From Thermoflexus sp. (GTDB lineage Bacteria; Chloroflexota; Anaerolineae; Aggregatilineales; Aggregatilineaceae), in NCBI GenBank assembly GCA_020724465.1, contig DYGX01000003.1, positions 213,473 to 277,472 on the forward strand: a DNA stretch of 64,000 bases. The letters are read 5' to 3'. Made by a program: the position numbers and the translations under genes. This document shows positions 47,701-55,043 of this stretch, piece by piece. The notes under the pieces are model-generated. The model ran no database searches, was not told where the DNA came from, and saw only the letters and a program-made list of their open reading frames with translations. Within the stretch, counting starts at the first letter, position 1, and each line of letters opens with the position of its first letter.

Positions 47701-47858
47701 CTGCTCATCGCGGCATAGGGAGCGGCGATCACCGCCAGGACCGGGAGATAGCGGCGCAACGCCGCCGCACCCGGATCCTCCACGGCAGCGCGCCCGTCGG
47801 CGATCATTTGGGGGGCCGGTCCCTGGGGCGGAAAAGCGGAAAGTCTCGTCTGTTCCAT
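44745..47858 (-). CDS. CHAT-STAND NTPase-TPR protein
   Basis: 1037 residues in three parts. Residues 35-225 are a caspase-like CHAT domain: VVHFVCYGERD, VAIFDGCFSEHM with candidate Cys161, then GIQAVIGARRKL, A-A-H-F-Y-A-A-L-A-G-G-E-S-I-R-R-A. The place of the catalytic His in the usual H-G motif reads Tyr121-Gly122, so protease activity is doubtful. Residues 275-620 are a STAND/NB-ARC-type ATPase: FVGRREQL, Walker A HGAAGQGKS (K308) and Walker B ALIVLDGVN. The last 400 residues are TPR-like helical repeats. Such proteins are signal-sensing switches and some act in antiphage or cell-death systems, but no effector partner is adjacent. The -10 box is 8 bases before the ATG. Confidence 0.85.
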   Translation of the reverse strand: MEQTRLSAFPPQGPAPQMIADGRAAVEDPGAAALRRYLPVLAVIAAPYAAMSSGQDPLNPLDRVAEWDVMRAALRDATARAGAEAAPLALVRLTPPTSQQLAAALSHGGPDAYRVVHFVCYGERDMLYLEDENGHESYAVAEYVANVFKPGGALVAIFDGCFSEHMARLLVEQTGIQAVIGARRKLLPANARLFAAHFYAALAGGESIRRAYRGALAVLKQQPNGQAERLEYVERDAPDAVDDPALPLPPPEGRASCPLVISGDPLLVNVPQHTGFVGRREQLSALAQDPPGEAPHLIAFHGAAGQGKSWLAAEYAGRFAWRYPSGVLWVTITGQTLAREIAAQVAQLVALPPYAPEDAVIDRLGREPALIVLDGVNRLDAAGERAALRAFLEKLGTKTQARVLLTAPDASALLTPAVASRTVAVEHLPAKAARTLALRLAVERQVEALDVDTLDDFLERTHAIPWLIDHGVALARADGLDAALEELASYRPDMPDPLALYLRRRLTLLAGEAGNPVRLLVRAQHLSDAFDRALAGMLLGGAEQVEAQLEKLLTAGLLREEDGLLAIPPEVRAQVAAFSPLNGARGDQVDGYVMRYLVQCWASAPERPLDAPLSRVEQAWLNNTRAVIRRQTRPDSTLPRAMVARLLVTAAPAYRRAGLADEFWRSAQPVRETLGEGPDYARLQIAMGEALSLLPERREEAGYLLQMTQALAGVDRNVLASASRAYGEHLLALGEIDAAEETIGAALKALLAGKSASVRVAAALAESWARALIAQRRRRAALSRYEAALAGYRQAGLIERAAAMQRDLAEALLRLGEVDRAIAVLKDALSAPCGIEPPLLRGQILVRLGLAHLVRAAHAHRLGRTAERDAAWSAAEGHLRAALPDLLTGSAGDDLAQVFHELGRLLARRGELDEATSLAERSRALYERLGDAPHLAGVLLTLGKLRIASGAPGDALPLIYRALAIANEVYAPALASSAADLIVRAHQLDARHVLTGQGAERDPVLARLEQSREVLARHQVGRQLAALESVRRALTAE

Positions 47859-47866
47859 AGGGACGC

Positions 47867-47895
47867 AGTATAGTGCAAAGCGCGAAAAAGCGAAA
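47867..47895 (-). promoter_or_regulatory. Promoter of the CHAT-STAND gene (near-leaderless)
   Basis: On the minus strand TTTCGC (47890-47895) and TATACT (47867-47872) are 17 bases apart, and the ATG begins 8 bases after the -10 box. No ribosome site is seen between. Confidence 0.55.
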
Positions 47896-47905
47896 CGCGC
47901 GCGCC

Positions 47906-49618
47906 CTACGGCGCGTCATCGATCAGGCCGCGCGCCCGCAACCGCTCGTGAAGCTGCTCGTAGCTGATGCCATAGCGGGCCGCGATCTCGCGCGCATAGC
48001 TGCGGCCGCGCGGCGGCCCCGGCACGATGCGATAGGTCTGGCGGATGCCGACGCCGTTTTCGCCCGGCTGCTCCTCGGCCAGCGAAACCAGGCTGACCAC
48101 GCGGCTGTCGCCGCCCGGCTCGGCGTTGAGCGCGTCTACCTCGGCGGCCAGGTCGTGCAGGTGCGTCGCATAGATCGCTCGCGCGCCCAGCAGTCGCAGC
48201 ACGCGCACCACGTCCGCCGCCAGATACAGACTTTCGCCCGCGCTGGTGCTGGAGAGCGATTCGTTGAGGATGATCAGGCTGGCGCGCGTCGCCTCGCCGA
48301 AGATCGCGCTCAGGCGGGCGGCTTCTTCGCCCAGGCGCCCCGCTTCGGTTTCGGGCGCTTCTTCCGCCGGAAAGTGCGTGTAAATGGCATCCACCGGGCT
48401 GATGCGCGCCCACGAACCGGGAACGTACAGCCCGGCCTGCGCCAGCACCTGTGCCAGCCCGATCCCCTGCGCGTAGGTCGTCTTGCCGCCCTGGTTCGGA
48501 CCGGTCAGGATGAAGACGCGGCCCGCGTCGTCGAAGCGAACGGCGTTGGTGACGATCCGGCCAGCGCCGTCTTCGGCCAGCGCCCGCAGCGCCAGATTGA
48601 GGTTGTACGCGTCATCGATCAGGCAGATGCGCTCCTCAACCGGCGCGATCTCCGGGCGGCAGACGGGTAGCCCGGCGGCGCGCAGCCGTTCGATCAGCCG
48701 CGCCGCACCCAGGTAGAAGGCCAGCTCGGCTTGCAGCGACCCCAGAAACGCTCCACCCAGCGCGACATATCGCTGCAAGGCGCGCGCCACAGGGCGGCTG
48801 GCCTGCTTGAGCACATCGGCCAGGTCGCGAAACAGGGGGTAGAGCATCGGGTTGGTGACGTCGACCCCCGCCGGGTCTTGGGAGCGGCGCTCGCGCGGGA
48901 TGGCGTGCAGCGGCCCGATACTTTCCTGGGCATCCGCCTTGCCGCGTCCGAACAGCGCGGCGAACAGCGACGGCGTCTCGCCGCGAAACGGGCGGTCGTG
49001 CACGCCGAGCAGCGCCGCCCCCACCGGGCGAAGGCGATCGTCCAGGTTGACGCCGATCGTGATGCTCGCCACACTGCGCACAGCCTGGACCATGGCCGGG
49101 AGATCGCGCTCCAGCTCGCCAAAAAGCGGATCCCGCGCCGCGGCCAGGGCGTAATCCCGCAGCGCGCGCAGCCCCGCCGATTGGACGCCCGCGCCCTCGC
49201 CCTCGAACGCCGCGCACAGCCCGCGCACACACTCAACGTACGATTCGAGGTGACCCACGCGCCAGACAACCTCGTGCAGCGGGGTCTGGTCGGGGCGTGC
49301 TGAATAGCGGAAGCGCTCGACGGCGCGGATCGACGGGAGCAGCGCGTCCAGCCGGGCCGCCAGCGCCGGGAAGCGGAGCAGGTCATCCAGCACAGCCTGG
49401 CGATAGGCGATGACGGCGGGATCCGCGCAGAGATGCGCCAGCGCCGCGTGAATCGAGCGGGGGTCGCCGCCCGGCGCAGCGCACAACCCGCGGACGGTCG
49501 TTTCCAGATCCAGGTCGGCGGCAGCCGTGACGCTCAGGCGTGGAGCGGGCTCGCCCAGGGCGGCACCGGCTTCGGGCGGCCAGAGCAGGCTGATGGATAG
49601 CGGTGGGTTGGGCGGCAT
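47906..49618 (-). CDS. MutS-like ATPase without mismatch-reading domain
   Basis: 570 residues. The C-terminal 220 residues are a MutS-type ABC ATPase: GPNQGGKTTYA (Walker A), LIILNESLSSTS in place of the usual LDE-x-G-R-G-T-S, and ATHLHDLA (switch His). The first 340 residues are helical like the MutS lever/clamp (Y-R-Q-A-V-L-D-D-L) but there is no F-x-E mismatch domain and no Smr domain as in MutS2. Walker B has Asn for Asp, which I believe is usual in this branch, so ATP may still be hydrolysed. Function unknown. It lies 47 bases upstream of the CHAT gene, which has its own promoter, and 22 bases after the SDR stop. Confidence 0.82.
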   Translation of the reverse strand: MPPNPPLSISLLWPPEAGAALGEPAPRLSVTAAADLDLETTVRGLCAAPGGDPRSIHAALAHLCADPAVIAYRQAVLDDLLRFPALAARLDALLPSIRAVERFRYSARPDQTPLHEVVWRVGHLESYVECVRGLCAAFEGEGAGVQSAGLRALRDYALAAARDPLFGELERDLPAMVQAVRSVASITIGVNLDDRLRPVGAALLGVHDRPFRGETPSLFAALFGRGKADAQESIGPLHAIPRERRSQDPAGVDVTNPMLYPLFRDLADVLKQASRPVARALQRYVALGGAFLGSLQAELAFYLGAARLIERLRAAGLPVCRPEIAPVEERICLIDDAYNLNLALRALAEDGAGRIVTNAVRFDDAGRVFILTGPNQGGKTTYAQGIGLAQVLAQAGLYVPGSWARISPVDAIYTHFPAEEAPETEAGRLGEEAARLSAIFGEATRASLIILNESLSSTSAGESLYLAADVVRVLRLLGARAIYATHLHDLAAEVDALNAEPGGDSRVVSLVSLAEEQPGENGVGIRQTYRIVPGPPRGRSYAREIAARYGISYEQLHERLRARGLIDDAP

Positions 49619-49640
49619 CGATCCGGCGAGGGACCTCGCA

Positions 49641-50432
49641 TCACAGCGTGGCGCGGATCGACCCGCCATCGACCGGGATCATCGCGCCATGCACATACCC
49701 CGCCGCCGGCGAGCACAGGAACACCGCCACGTTGGCGAATTCCTCAGGCGTGCCCATGCGCCGCAGCGGGGTTCCGGCGGTTTGCTCGGCGGCGATCTCG
49801 TCCGGCGTGCGGCCCTCGCGCTCGGCCCGCGCGGCGTTCAGCTCGGTGACCCGCTCGGTGCGCGTCCAGCCCGGCAGGATGCTGTTGACGCGGATGCCTT
49901 GCGGCCCCAGCTCGTTGGCGAGCGATTTGGTCAGCCCGACCACGCCCATCCGCACGCTGTTGGACAGAATCAGGTTGTCGATCGGCTGCTTGACTGAGAC
50001 GGACGCGATGGTCAGGATCGCGGCGCGGTTGCTCTGGCGCAGGTACGGCAGCGCGGCGTGAATCAGGCGCACCGCGCTCATGACCGACAGCTCGAAGGCG
50101 CGCTGCCAGGCGTCCAGGGGAACGCTCTCGAAGCTCCCCGGCGGCGGCCCGCCCGCGTTGGTGACGAGAATGTCCAGCCCCCCCAGCGCCGCTACCGCCC
50201 CGGCGACGATGCGGCCCGCGTCGTCCGGATTGGCGACATCACCCACCAGCGGGACGACTTCGCCATCGGTTTCGGCGCGAATCGCCTGTGCAGCCTGTTC
50301 CAGCGCCGCGCTGTGGCGCCCGTTGATCGCCACGCGCGCCCCTTCCAGGCTGAACCGGCGCGCGGTCGCGCCGCCCAGTCCCCGGCTGCTCGCCGCCACC
50401 AACACCCGTGCGCCTTCAAGACCCAGATCCAT
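49641..50432 (-). CDS. SDR-family oxidoreductase
   Basis: 263 residues. Rossmann motif VAASSRGLGGATA, the N-A-G-G strand end and PVDGG at the C-terminus identify a short-chain dehydrogenase. The usual Tyr-x-x-x-Lys catalytic pair is altered: after IASVSVKQPIDNL the chain reads ILSNSVRMGVVG, with Leu and Arg where Tyr and Lys would be, as far as the alignment by eye goes. This variant is seen in a branch of proteins annotated as 3-oxoacyl-ACP reductase-like. The substrate is unknown. Its start overlaps the stop of the GNAT gene (ATGA at 50432), so the two are coupled. Confidence 0.85.
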   Translation of the reverse strand: MDLGLEGARVLVAASSRGLGGATARRFSLEGARVAINGRHSAALEQAAQAIRAETDGEVVPLVGDVANPDDAGRIVAGAVAALGGLDILVTNAGGPPPGSFESVPLDAWQRAFELSVMSAVRLIHAALPYLRQSNRAAILTIASVSVKQPIDNLILSNSVRMGVVGLTKSLANELGPQGIRVNSILPGWTRTERVTELNAARAEREGRTPDEIAAEQTAGTPLRRMGTPEEFANVAVFLCSPAAGYVHGAMIPVDGGSIRATL

Positions 50433-50908
50433 CAGTCCGCCTCCTTCACGGAAAGTCGCAGGATCAGTCGATCGACCCCATCGCCATAGTAGTTTTCTTC
50501 AATTCGCTCCCGGACAAACCCGTTCCGCTCGAACGTGCGAATGCCCGGTTCGTTCTCCGGGTGGAGCGTGGTACGGATCTCGTGCACGCCGCTAGCGCGC
50601 AGTTCCTCGACCACCTGCGCGACCAGCCGGCTGCCGACCCCGCGCCCGCGGCTGTGCGCCTGAACGGCCAGATTCAGGATCCAGCCGGTGTGTCCGGTCT
50701 GGTTGATGGCCCCGCAGACATGGCCGACCAGCAGCTCACCCCGCTCGGCGACCCACACCAACCGGGGAAAGAGGTCGTGCAGTTGGCGGAAGAAATAATA
50801 CGAATAGGCGCCGCTGCCGTAGACTTTACGCTCAAGCTCGGTAATCTGGGCAAGATCGGACGGACGAAAGAGACGCAGTATGATCTCCTCGCCTGCCTGC
50901 CACACCAT
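50432..50908 (-). CDS. GNAT-family N-acetyltransferase (RimI-like)
   Basis: 158 residues. The acetyl-CoA site is VQAHSRGRGVGSRLV (the R/Q-x-x-G-x-G/A signature), following the strand LNLAVQ, and N-E-P-G-I-R-T-F-E-R-N-G-F-V is the typical C-terminal motif of RimI-like enzymes that acetylate protein N-termini or small amines. The start is uncertain: ATG 50908 has only a G-rich stretch upstream, TTG 50920 is possible. It is coupled to the SDR gene downstream and lies 53 bases after the FhaB-like gene on the same strand. Confidence 0.82.
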   Translation of the reverse strand: MVWQAGEEIILRLFRPSDLAQITELERKVYGSGAYSYYFFRQLHDLFPRLVWVAERGELLVGHVCGAINQTGHTGWILNLAVQAHSRGRGVGSRLVAQVVEELRASGVHEIRTTLHPENEPGIRTFERNGFVRERIEENYYGDGVDRLILRLSVKEAD

Positions 50909-50960
50909 GGTTGCCCCCAATCCGCGGCCTGCTGCCGCCGGTGTTTCCTGCGCCGCACCC

Positions 50961-51398
50961 CTATTCCAGTTCCAGCTTGAGCTGGATCTGGCCGATCCCG
51001 ATCACGTCTCCGGACGAGATCACCGTCGGTTCGCGCACCGGCTCGCCGTTGAGCAGCGTGCCGTTGCTGCTGTTGCGATCTTCCAGCCACCACTGCCCCC
51101 CGCGCCGGGTCAGGAGGGCGTGTTCCTGGCTGCAAAAGGTGTCGTCCAGCACAATGGTATTGGTCGGCGCGCGGCCTACGCTGGTCAGCGGCAGCAGCGG
51201 AAAAGCGGTCCCAACCTCGGCGACGCCGTCCTTGGAGCGGATCACCACCAGCCGCCCGCGCTGGCGGCGGCGGTCTTCGGCAGCATCTGCCGCCACGCGA
51301 TAATCGCGCCACACGATCACAAACAAGGCGCCCACAAACGCCAGCAGCGCGGCGCTTGTCAGCACCCGCAGCACGAACAAAAGCGCCTCAACACTCAA
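50961..51398 (-). CDS. FhaB-like membrane-anchored FHA protein
   Basis: 145 residues. One N-terminal membrane helix (VLTSAALLAFVGALFVIVW) is followed by a cytoplasmic linker and a C-terminal FHA domain: SVGRAPTNTIVLDD, the S-x-x-H turn (CSQEHALL) and EDRNSSNGTLLNG. The same layout is found in mycobacterial FhaB (FipA), a phosphothreonine reader at the divisome. I chose TTG 51398 because it overlaps the FhaA stop (TTGA) and begins just before the membrane helix; upstream of it the open frame reads antisense-like Arg/Gly-rich sequence. No Ser/Thr kinase (PknA/PknB) gene is in the window. Confidence 0.82.
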   Translation of the reverse strand: MSVEALLFVLRVLTSAALLAFVGALFVIVWRDYRVAADAAEDRRRQRGRLVVIRSKDGVAEVGTAFPLLPLTSVGRAPTNTIVLDDTFCSQEHALLTRRGGQWWLEDRNSSNGTLLNGEPVREPTVISSGDVIGIGQIQLKLELE

Positions 51399-52234
51399 TC
51401 GAACTCGTCCTCTTCCAGCTCGTCGGCCAGGCCGGCGGCCCGCTCGTCCAGCGACAGGTTGAGCTGCGTGTCGCGGTGCGGCTCGTATTCGCTGGTCGTC
51501 TGCTCGTCCACCGTATACACCAGCCGCACCCCCGCCAGCGCGATGACGTCCCCCGGCTGCAAGACGCACTCGGACACGCGCTGATCGTTGACGAATGTCC
51601 CGGCGCGGCTGCCCAGATCATACAGCACATACGCGCCGAACCGATAGCGAAGCTGGCAGTGATGGCGGCTGACGCGCGGATCGTCCAGCACGATCGTGTT
51701 GTCGCGCCGCCGCCCGATGTTGATCACCGTCCGGTCGAGCGGGATATAGGTCTGGCCGTTAACCACCAGATAGGCCTGGGGCAGCGACGCTGAATCTGCC
51801 CCCCTGGCCTCTTCGGCAACGTCCAGCGTTTCCATCACCTGGGTTGCCTCGCGCGCCACCACGGCGTGATCGGCGTGCACCACCACCGTGTGCAGCGTCA
51901 CCGCGTCGTCCGGAACCAGGTCGACCTGAGGCGGGGCGTCCAGACGCAACCCGCTCTCGCGGGCCAGATTGACCATGTGGGCGGCCAGCATCCCCGCCAG
52001 ATCGGGCTGTTGGGCGGCCAAAGCCTCGGCATCCGCCGGGTGCACGTGCACGGCGTAATGGTTGGGCGCCAGCCGCGTCCCATCGGGTCCGGGCCGGGCA
52101 AGATCGTCCATGGCGTGCGCCATCCGCAGTGCCACCTCGCGCGGATGCAGCCGCCCGGCAAACAGGCGCGCGAAGCCCCCTTCGACCAGCGCCTGAATTC
52201 GTTCTTCAAACCGTGAGAACTGGCGTTTGTCCAT
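51395..52234 (-). CDS. FhaA-like protein (DUF3662 plus FHA domain)
   Basis: 279 residues. The first 120 residues are a DUF3662/FhaA N-terminal domain (FSRFEERIQALVEGGFARLF, then H-P-R-E-V-A-L-R-M). A Pro/Ala/acidic linker follows and the C-terminal FHA domain has NIGRRRDNTIVLDD, RVSRHHCQLRY and RAGTFVNDQRV. FhaA in mycobacteria binds phosphothreonine on MviN and controls peptidoglycan synthesis. The ATG lies 6 bases after a TATAAT box at 52241-52246, so the mRNA is probably leaderless. It is translationally coupled to the FhaB-like gene. Confidence 0.9.
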   Translation of the reverse strand: MDKRQFSRFEERIQALVEGGFARLFAGRLHPREVALRMAHAMDDLARPGPDGTRLAPNHYAVHVHPADAEALAAQQPDLAGMLAAHMVNLARESGLRLDAPPQVDLVPDDAVTLHTVVVHADHAVVAREATQVMETLDVAEEARGADSASLPQAYLVVNGQTYIPLDRTVINIGRRRDNTIVLDDPRVSRHHCQLRYRFGAYVLYDLGSRAGTFVNDQRVSECVLQPGDVIALAGVRLVYTVDEQTTSEYEPHRDTQLNLSLDERAAGLADELEEDEFD

Positions 52235-52240
52235 ACGTGC

Positions 52241-52246
52241 ATTATA
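52241..52246 (-). promoter_or_regulatory. -10 box of fhaA (leaderless)
   Basis: On the minus strand TATAAT is followed by GCACGT and the ATG. No ribosome-binding site is present between them. Confidence 0.6.
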
Positions 52247-52339
52247 CCAAGTCCGCTCCGGATTCACTTGGCCGATCCGCGCGGATGGACCACGTCTACT
52301 CTACGCAGAGATGACGCGAGCCACGTCAGATAAGACGAA

Positions 52340-52379
52340 GGGCGCTGCCCTGGCCGGTCCTGGCCGGGAACAAGCGCCC
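52340..52379 (-). terminator. Terminator-like hairpin of the M23 protein gene
   Basis: GGGCGCT (52340-52346) pairs with AGCGCCC (52373-52379), enclosing an inner GGCC-rich inverted repeat. It lies between the 5' end of fhaA and the 3' end of the M23 gene; the U run is weak. Confidence 0.45.
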
Positions 52380-52414
52380 CTGCTGTGTGGTTGAGAGACC
52401 GCCGCGAACCGAAT

Positions 52415-54253
52415 TTACCGGTCTTTCGGCCGGTTGCGCCGGATGAACGCCTGCGGATCGACGTAGTTTTTCATCAGGCTGTTCCAGTCGAGCTTGGGCC
52501 AGTGCCAGGGTTGGGTTTCCAGAACCGACGTCGGGCTGAGATCGAAGTGCAGATGATAGGCAAACAGCCCTTCGGCGTTGCCGACTTTGGCGATCTGCTG
52601 GCCGCGCACGACGCGGTCACCGACCGACACCAGCACTCCGGTCACGTGCGAGTAGCGGCCGTACATCACCTGGCCGGTCGTGATCAGCGGGTCGTGGCGG
52701 ATGATGATAATGTAACCCCAGCCCGACACCCGGTTGGCGAAGGTGACCACGCCGGACGCCGCCGCGTACACTGGCGAGAGCTTGTCCGCGTCCCAGTACG
52801 GGTCGTTCAGGTTGAGGTCAGCTCCGGTGTGGTACGCCTCGCTGGGCGTGCCGACACGGTAGCGCCGTGCAAACCCGGTCGCGTCGAACCATTTCCCCGG
52901 CCAGATGTCGTCTTCTTTACGCTCGGCAGCCGTCCCCACCGGGCTGTCGTAGCCGTCAGCGAGGTACTTGTTCGTCGGCGTGATGCCCACCACCTGGCGC
53001 CAGCGTAGGGCATCGAAGGCAATTTCCTTGCCGTCCTCGCCAGTCAGATCGTTGAGAAAGACCACGCCCGCGCGGTCGTCGTTGGCGTCGAATTGGTAGA
53101 CGCCCAGCGGCACCCAGAGGTTGTAGTAATCGGTCTGCCGCACGGGGACTTCGAGCTCGTTCGCCGCGCCGAGCACGCCGTGGATCTTGAAGCGTGCCCG
53201 CTCGGTGGTCGCGTGGCGCGAAGGCACAAACGCGGATATTTCGTACCAACCGCTCGCCACAAGCTGCGGGTCCCACCGCGCCCAGACCTGGCTGGTGGTG
53301 CGCTCGGTCTTCTTGTATTTCGTGGTCCAGCCCCAGGTGCCGCGGAAGGTCTGCATCAGGTTGTCGACGTTCTGGCCGCCGTGCGCGCCGTCGCGGTAAT
53401 TCGGATGATCGGGCGTCACGACAACCTCGATGCCATAGCGTCCCTGAGCGGGCGGCGGTTCCGGCTCCGGCTCCTCGCCCGTGCCCGGCGAAACCGGGTG
53501 GTTGAGCGCCGGGAACTCGACCGGGCCGATTACGCCGAAGCGCCACCAGCTAATCCCGGTCGCCTTGTACTTGCTCACGACGAGCTGGCGCGCCCGGTTC
53601 ATTTCATCGCGCGGGGCTTTGCCCTGCAGCACGGGGAAGATCGGCAGTCCAAAGTCCGCCCACGTGCTAAAGCCTTCTTCCAGCACCTCGTCGACGGAGC
53701 GCTGAAAAGTATTCCAGTAGAGCTGCAGGTGCACGCTGTTGACAAATGGCCGCCATTCTTCGGGGAAAATGCGCGGCTTGTGCTGAGGGCGCGGGTCAAC
53801 CGCCATCGCGATATGAAACCGCCCGCCGACCCCGCGCCGGATGCGCGTCATCAGCGGGCGGATGGGGTCCTTGCCAACCGTCCAAAAGCCGGAGTATGGC
53901 TCGACATCCAGCACCATCGAGCGCACGCCGGGGCGGTTGCAGACCTCGATGATGCGGTCGGCCTCGCCCTGGATGTTTTGCCCCTTCACAACGCACCAGG
54001 CGTGAAACTCCATCCCGTTCGCCTCGAGCACGCGCACCCACTTGTCCACGCTGGCGACGCTGTCGATGGCCATATCGCGGTCGCTGTCGAACTCGCCCAT
54101 CCAGTTGTGGCCATCGCTCGTCTTGACCCAGACCTGCGTGACGTTCGGGGCCCACTGCTTGAGGGTTCGAACAACATCCTCGATCGTGTCTTCGGCAACC
54201 GAGTCGCCCTTCCAGAACCAGACCGCCACTTTCCCATCATACGGCGTCGCCAT
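52415..54253 (-). CDS. GH-like / golvesin-like / M23 peptidase three-domain protein
   Basis: 612 residues. Residues 1-260 look like a TIM-barrel glycosidase (VAVWFWKGDS, VLDVEPYSGFW, HLQLYWNTFQRSVDEVL). Residues 275-440 look like a golvesin C-terminal type beta domain (QVWARWDPQLVASGWYEISAFVPS). The last 140 residues are an M23 metallopeptidase with the zinc ligands HTGADLN (H..D) and YHLHFDLS (H-x-H). This suggests a wall hydrolase that cuts both glycan and peptide. Oddly there is no signal peptide: the N-terminus is MATPYDGKVAV. AGAAGGAGC lies 8 bases before the ATG and a TATAGT box at 54289-54294. Confidence 0.82.
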   Translation of the reverse strand: MATPYDGKVAVWFWKGDSVAEDTIEDVVRTLKQWAPNVTQVWVKTSDGHNWMGEFDSDRDMAIDSVASVDKWVRVLEANGMEFHAWCVVKGQNIQGEADRIIEVCNRPGVRSMVLDVEPYSGFWTVGKDPIRPLMTRIRRGVGGRFHIAMAVDPRPQHKPRIFPEEWRPFVNSVHLQLYWNTFQRSVDEVLEEGFSTWADFGLPIFPVLQGKAPRDEMNRARQLVVSKYKATGISWWRFGVIGPVEFPALNHPVSPGTGEEPEPEPPPAQGRYGIEVVVTPDHPNYRDGAHGGQNVDNLMQTFRGTWGWTTKYKKTERTTSQVWARWDPQLVASGWYEISAFVPSRHATTERARFKIHGVLGAANELEVPVRQTDYYNLWVPLGVYQFDANDDRAGVVFLNDLTGEDGKEIAFDALRWRQVVGITPTNKYLADGYDSPVGTAAERKEDDIWPGKWFDATGFARRYRVGTPSEAYHTGADLNLNDPYWDADKLSPVYAAASGVVTFANRVSGWGYIIIIRHDPLITTGQVMYGRYSHVTGVLVSVGDRVVRGQQIAKVGNAEGLFAYHLHFDLSPTSVLETQPWHWPKLDWNSLMKNYVDPQAFIRRNRPKDR

Positions 54254-54288
54254 AAGCCCGCTCCTTCTGCTGAGACAACTGCACGCCT

Positions 54289-54294
54289 ACTATA
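54289..54294 (-). promoter_or_regulatory. -10 box of the M23 protein gene
   Basis: On the minus strand TATAGT lies 35 bases before the ATG, in the only AT-rich stretch of this gap. Confidence 0.45.
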
Positions 54295-54414
54295 TATGTG
54301 GTTCTGGAAATTCCGCAAAACCCGCCCCGGCTTCCCTGCCCCAGATGGCGAACCGGCGGGCTGTACGCTCGCCGGTTATCGCAGGTATGGGTCTGTCAGA
54401 GGAGCACCGGGCGA

Positions 54415-54873
54415 TCACGGCGCGGCGCGATGCTGCGGCAGCGTCCGGCCTTCCCATCCGACCGGGAAAAGCACCTTGTCCAGCATGGCCCACAAGCAGC
54501 GCGCGTCGGCTTCCGTCACCGGCACCGACCACGACCGGCGCTCGATCCAGCCCACCAGCAGATACATGCCGCCGCCGTGATCCGTCAGATCGACGCGCGT
54601 TGTGATCGCAGGGTGGTGCGGTTCGCACAGCGGCGCCGTCGCGGCGACCCCCAGCACAGTCCGCGCCCGTTCCGGGTAGAGGCAATGAGTCAGTTGCATC
54701 CACAGCAACTGGGCGGCGAAATGCGTCAGCACGTGCGCCCAGCGCCGGGAGCAGTCCCTGCCGCCCAGCACATAGCGCTCGCGGCCCGGCATCCGCTCCA
54801 CAAACAAAGAGTCACTCAGGCCGTGGCGCTGAACGGCCGGGGCAGCACCCTCTTGAGGATCAACTGGCTCCAT
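54415..54873 (-). CDS. Hypothetical protein
   Basis: 152 residues, no family recognised. The chain contains several Trp and Cys residues (RDCSRRWAHVLTHFAAQLLWMQL, THCLYPER, ATAPLCEPHHP, ARCLWAMLD) and no membrane helix. The reading frame looks genuine: a clear promoter upstream, protein-like composition and no frame conflict, but it has no partner gene to suggest a role. I chose ATG 54873 because AGGTGAT lies about 8 bases before it; TTG 54900 is an alternative. It is 161 bases upstream of the M23 gene on the same strand, with separate promoter elements. Confidence 0.6.
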   Translation of the reverse strand: MEPVDPQEGAAPAVQRHGLSDSLFVERMPGRERYVLGGRDCSRRWAHVLTHFAAQLLWMQLTHCLYPERARTVLGVAATAPLCEPHHPAITTRVDLTDHGGGMYLLVGWIERRSWSVPVTEADARCLWAMLDKVLFPVGWEGRTLPQHRAAP

Positions 54874-54917
54874 GCGGTTGATCACCTGCCGCAACTGCAA
54901 ATGCCGCTATTAAATCC

Positions 54918-54946
54918 AGTATAAACCGGCGGGCTGGCGCCTTCAA
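54918..54946 (-). promoter_or_regulatory. Promoter of the hypothetical gene at 54415
   Basis: On the minus strand TTGAAG (54941-54946) and TATACT (54918-54923) have a 17-base spacer. Confidence 0.6.
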
Positions 54947-54973
54947 CGCTTTGCACGGATCTGCAGGCAGTTC

Positions 54974-54992
54974 TTGACAATCTTTGACAATC
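54974..54992. repeat. Tandem TTGACAATC repeat
   Basis: Two exact copies of TTGACAATC (54974-54982 and 54984-54992) with one base between, so a 10-base period equal to one DNA turn. They lie 28 bases upstream of the -35 box of the hypothetical gene at 54415, a position where an activator could bind. No -10 box lies at the right distance on the plus strand. Confidence 0.4.
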
Positions 54993-55043
54993 GCCCCGCC
55001 CAGCGCGCTCCGGGGCGCGCGCAGACCGGGCCGGAGAGGCGAA

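Noticed and set aside
43182-47873. Long plus-strand frames opposite mtnP and the CHAT gene
   Set aside because: Shadow frames with low-complexity products; the minus-strand genes carry clear domain motifs.
49641-50432. Fatty-acid synthesis role for the SDR
   Set aside because: The usual Tyr/Lys catalytic pair is not seen and no other fab gene is near, so a FabG call was not made.
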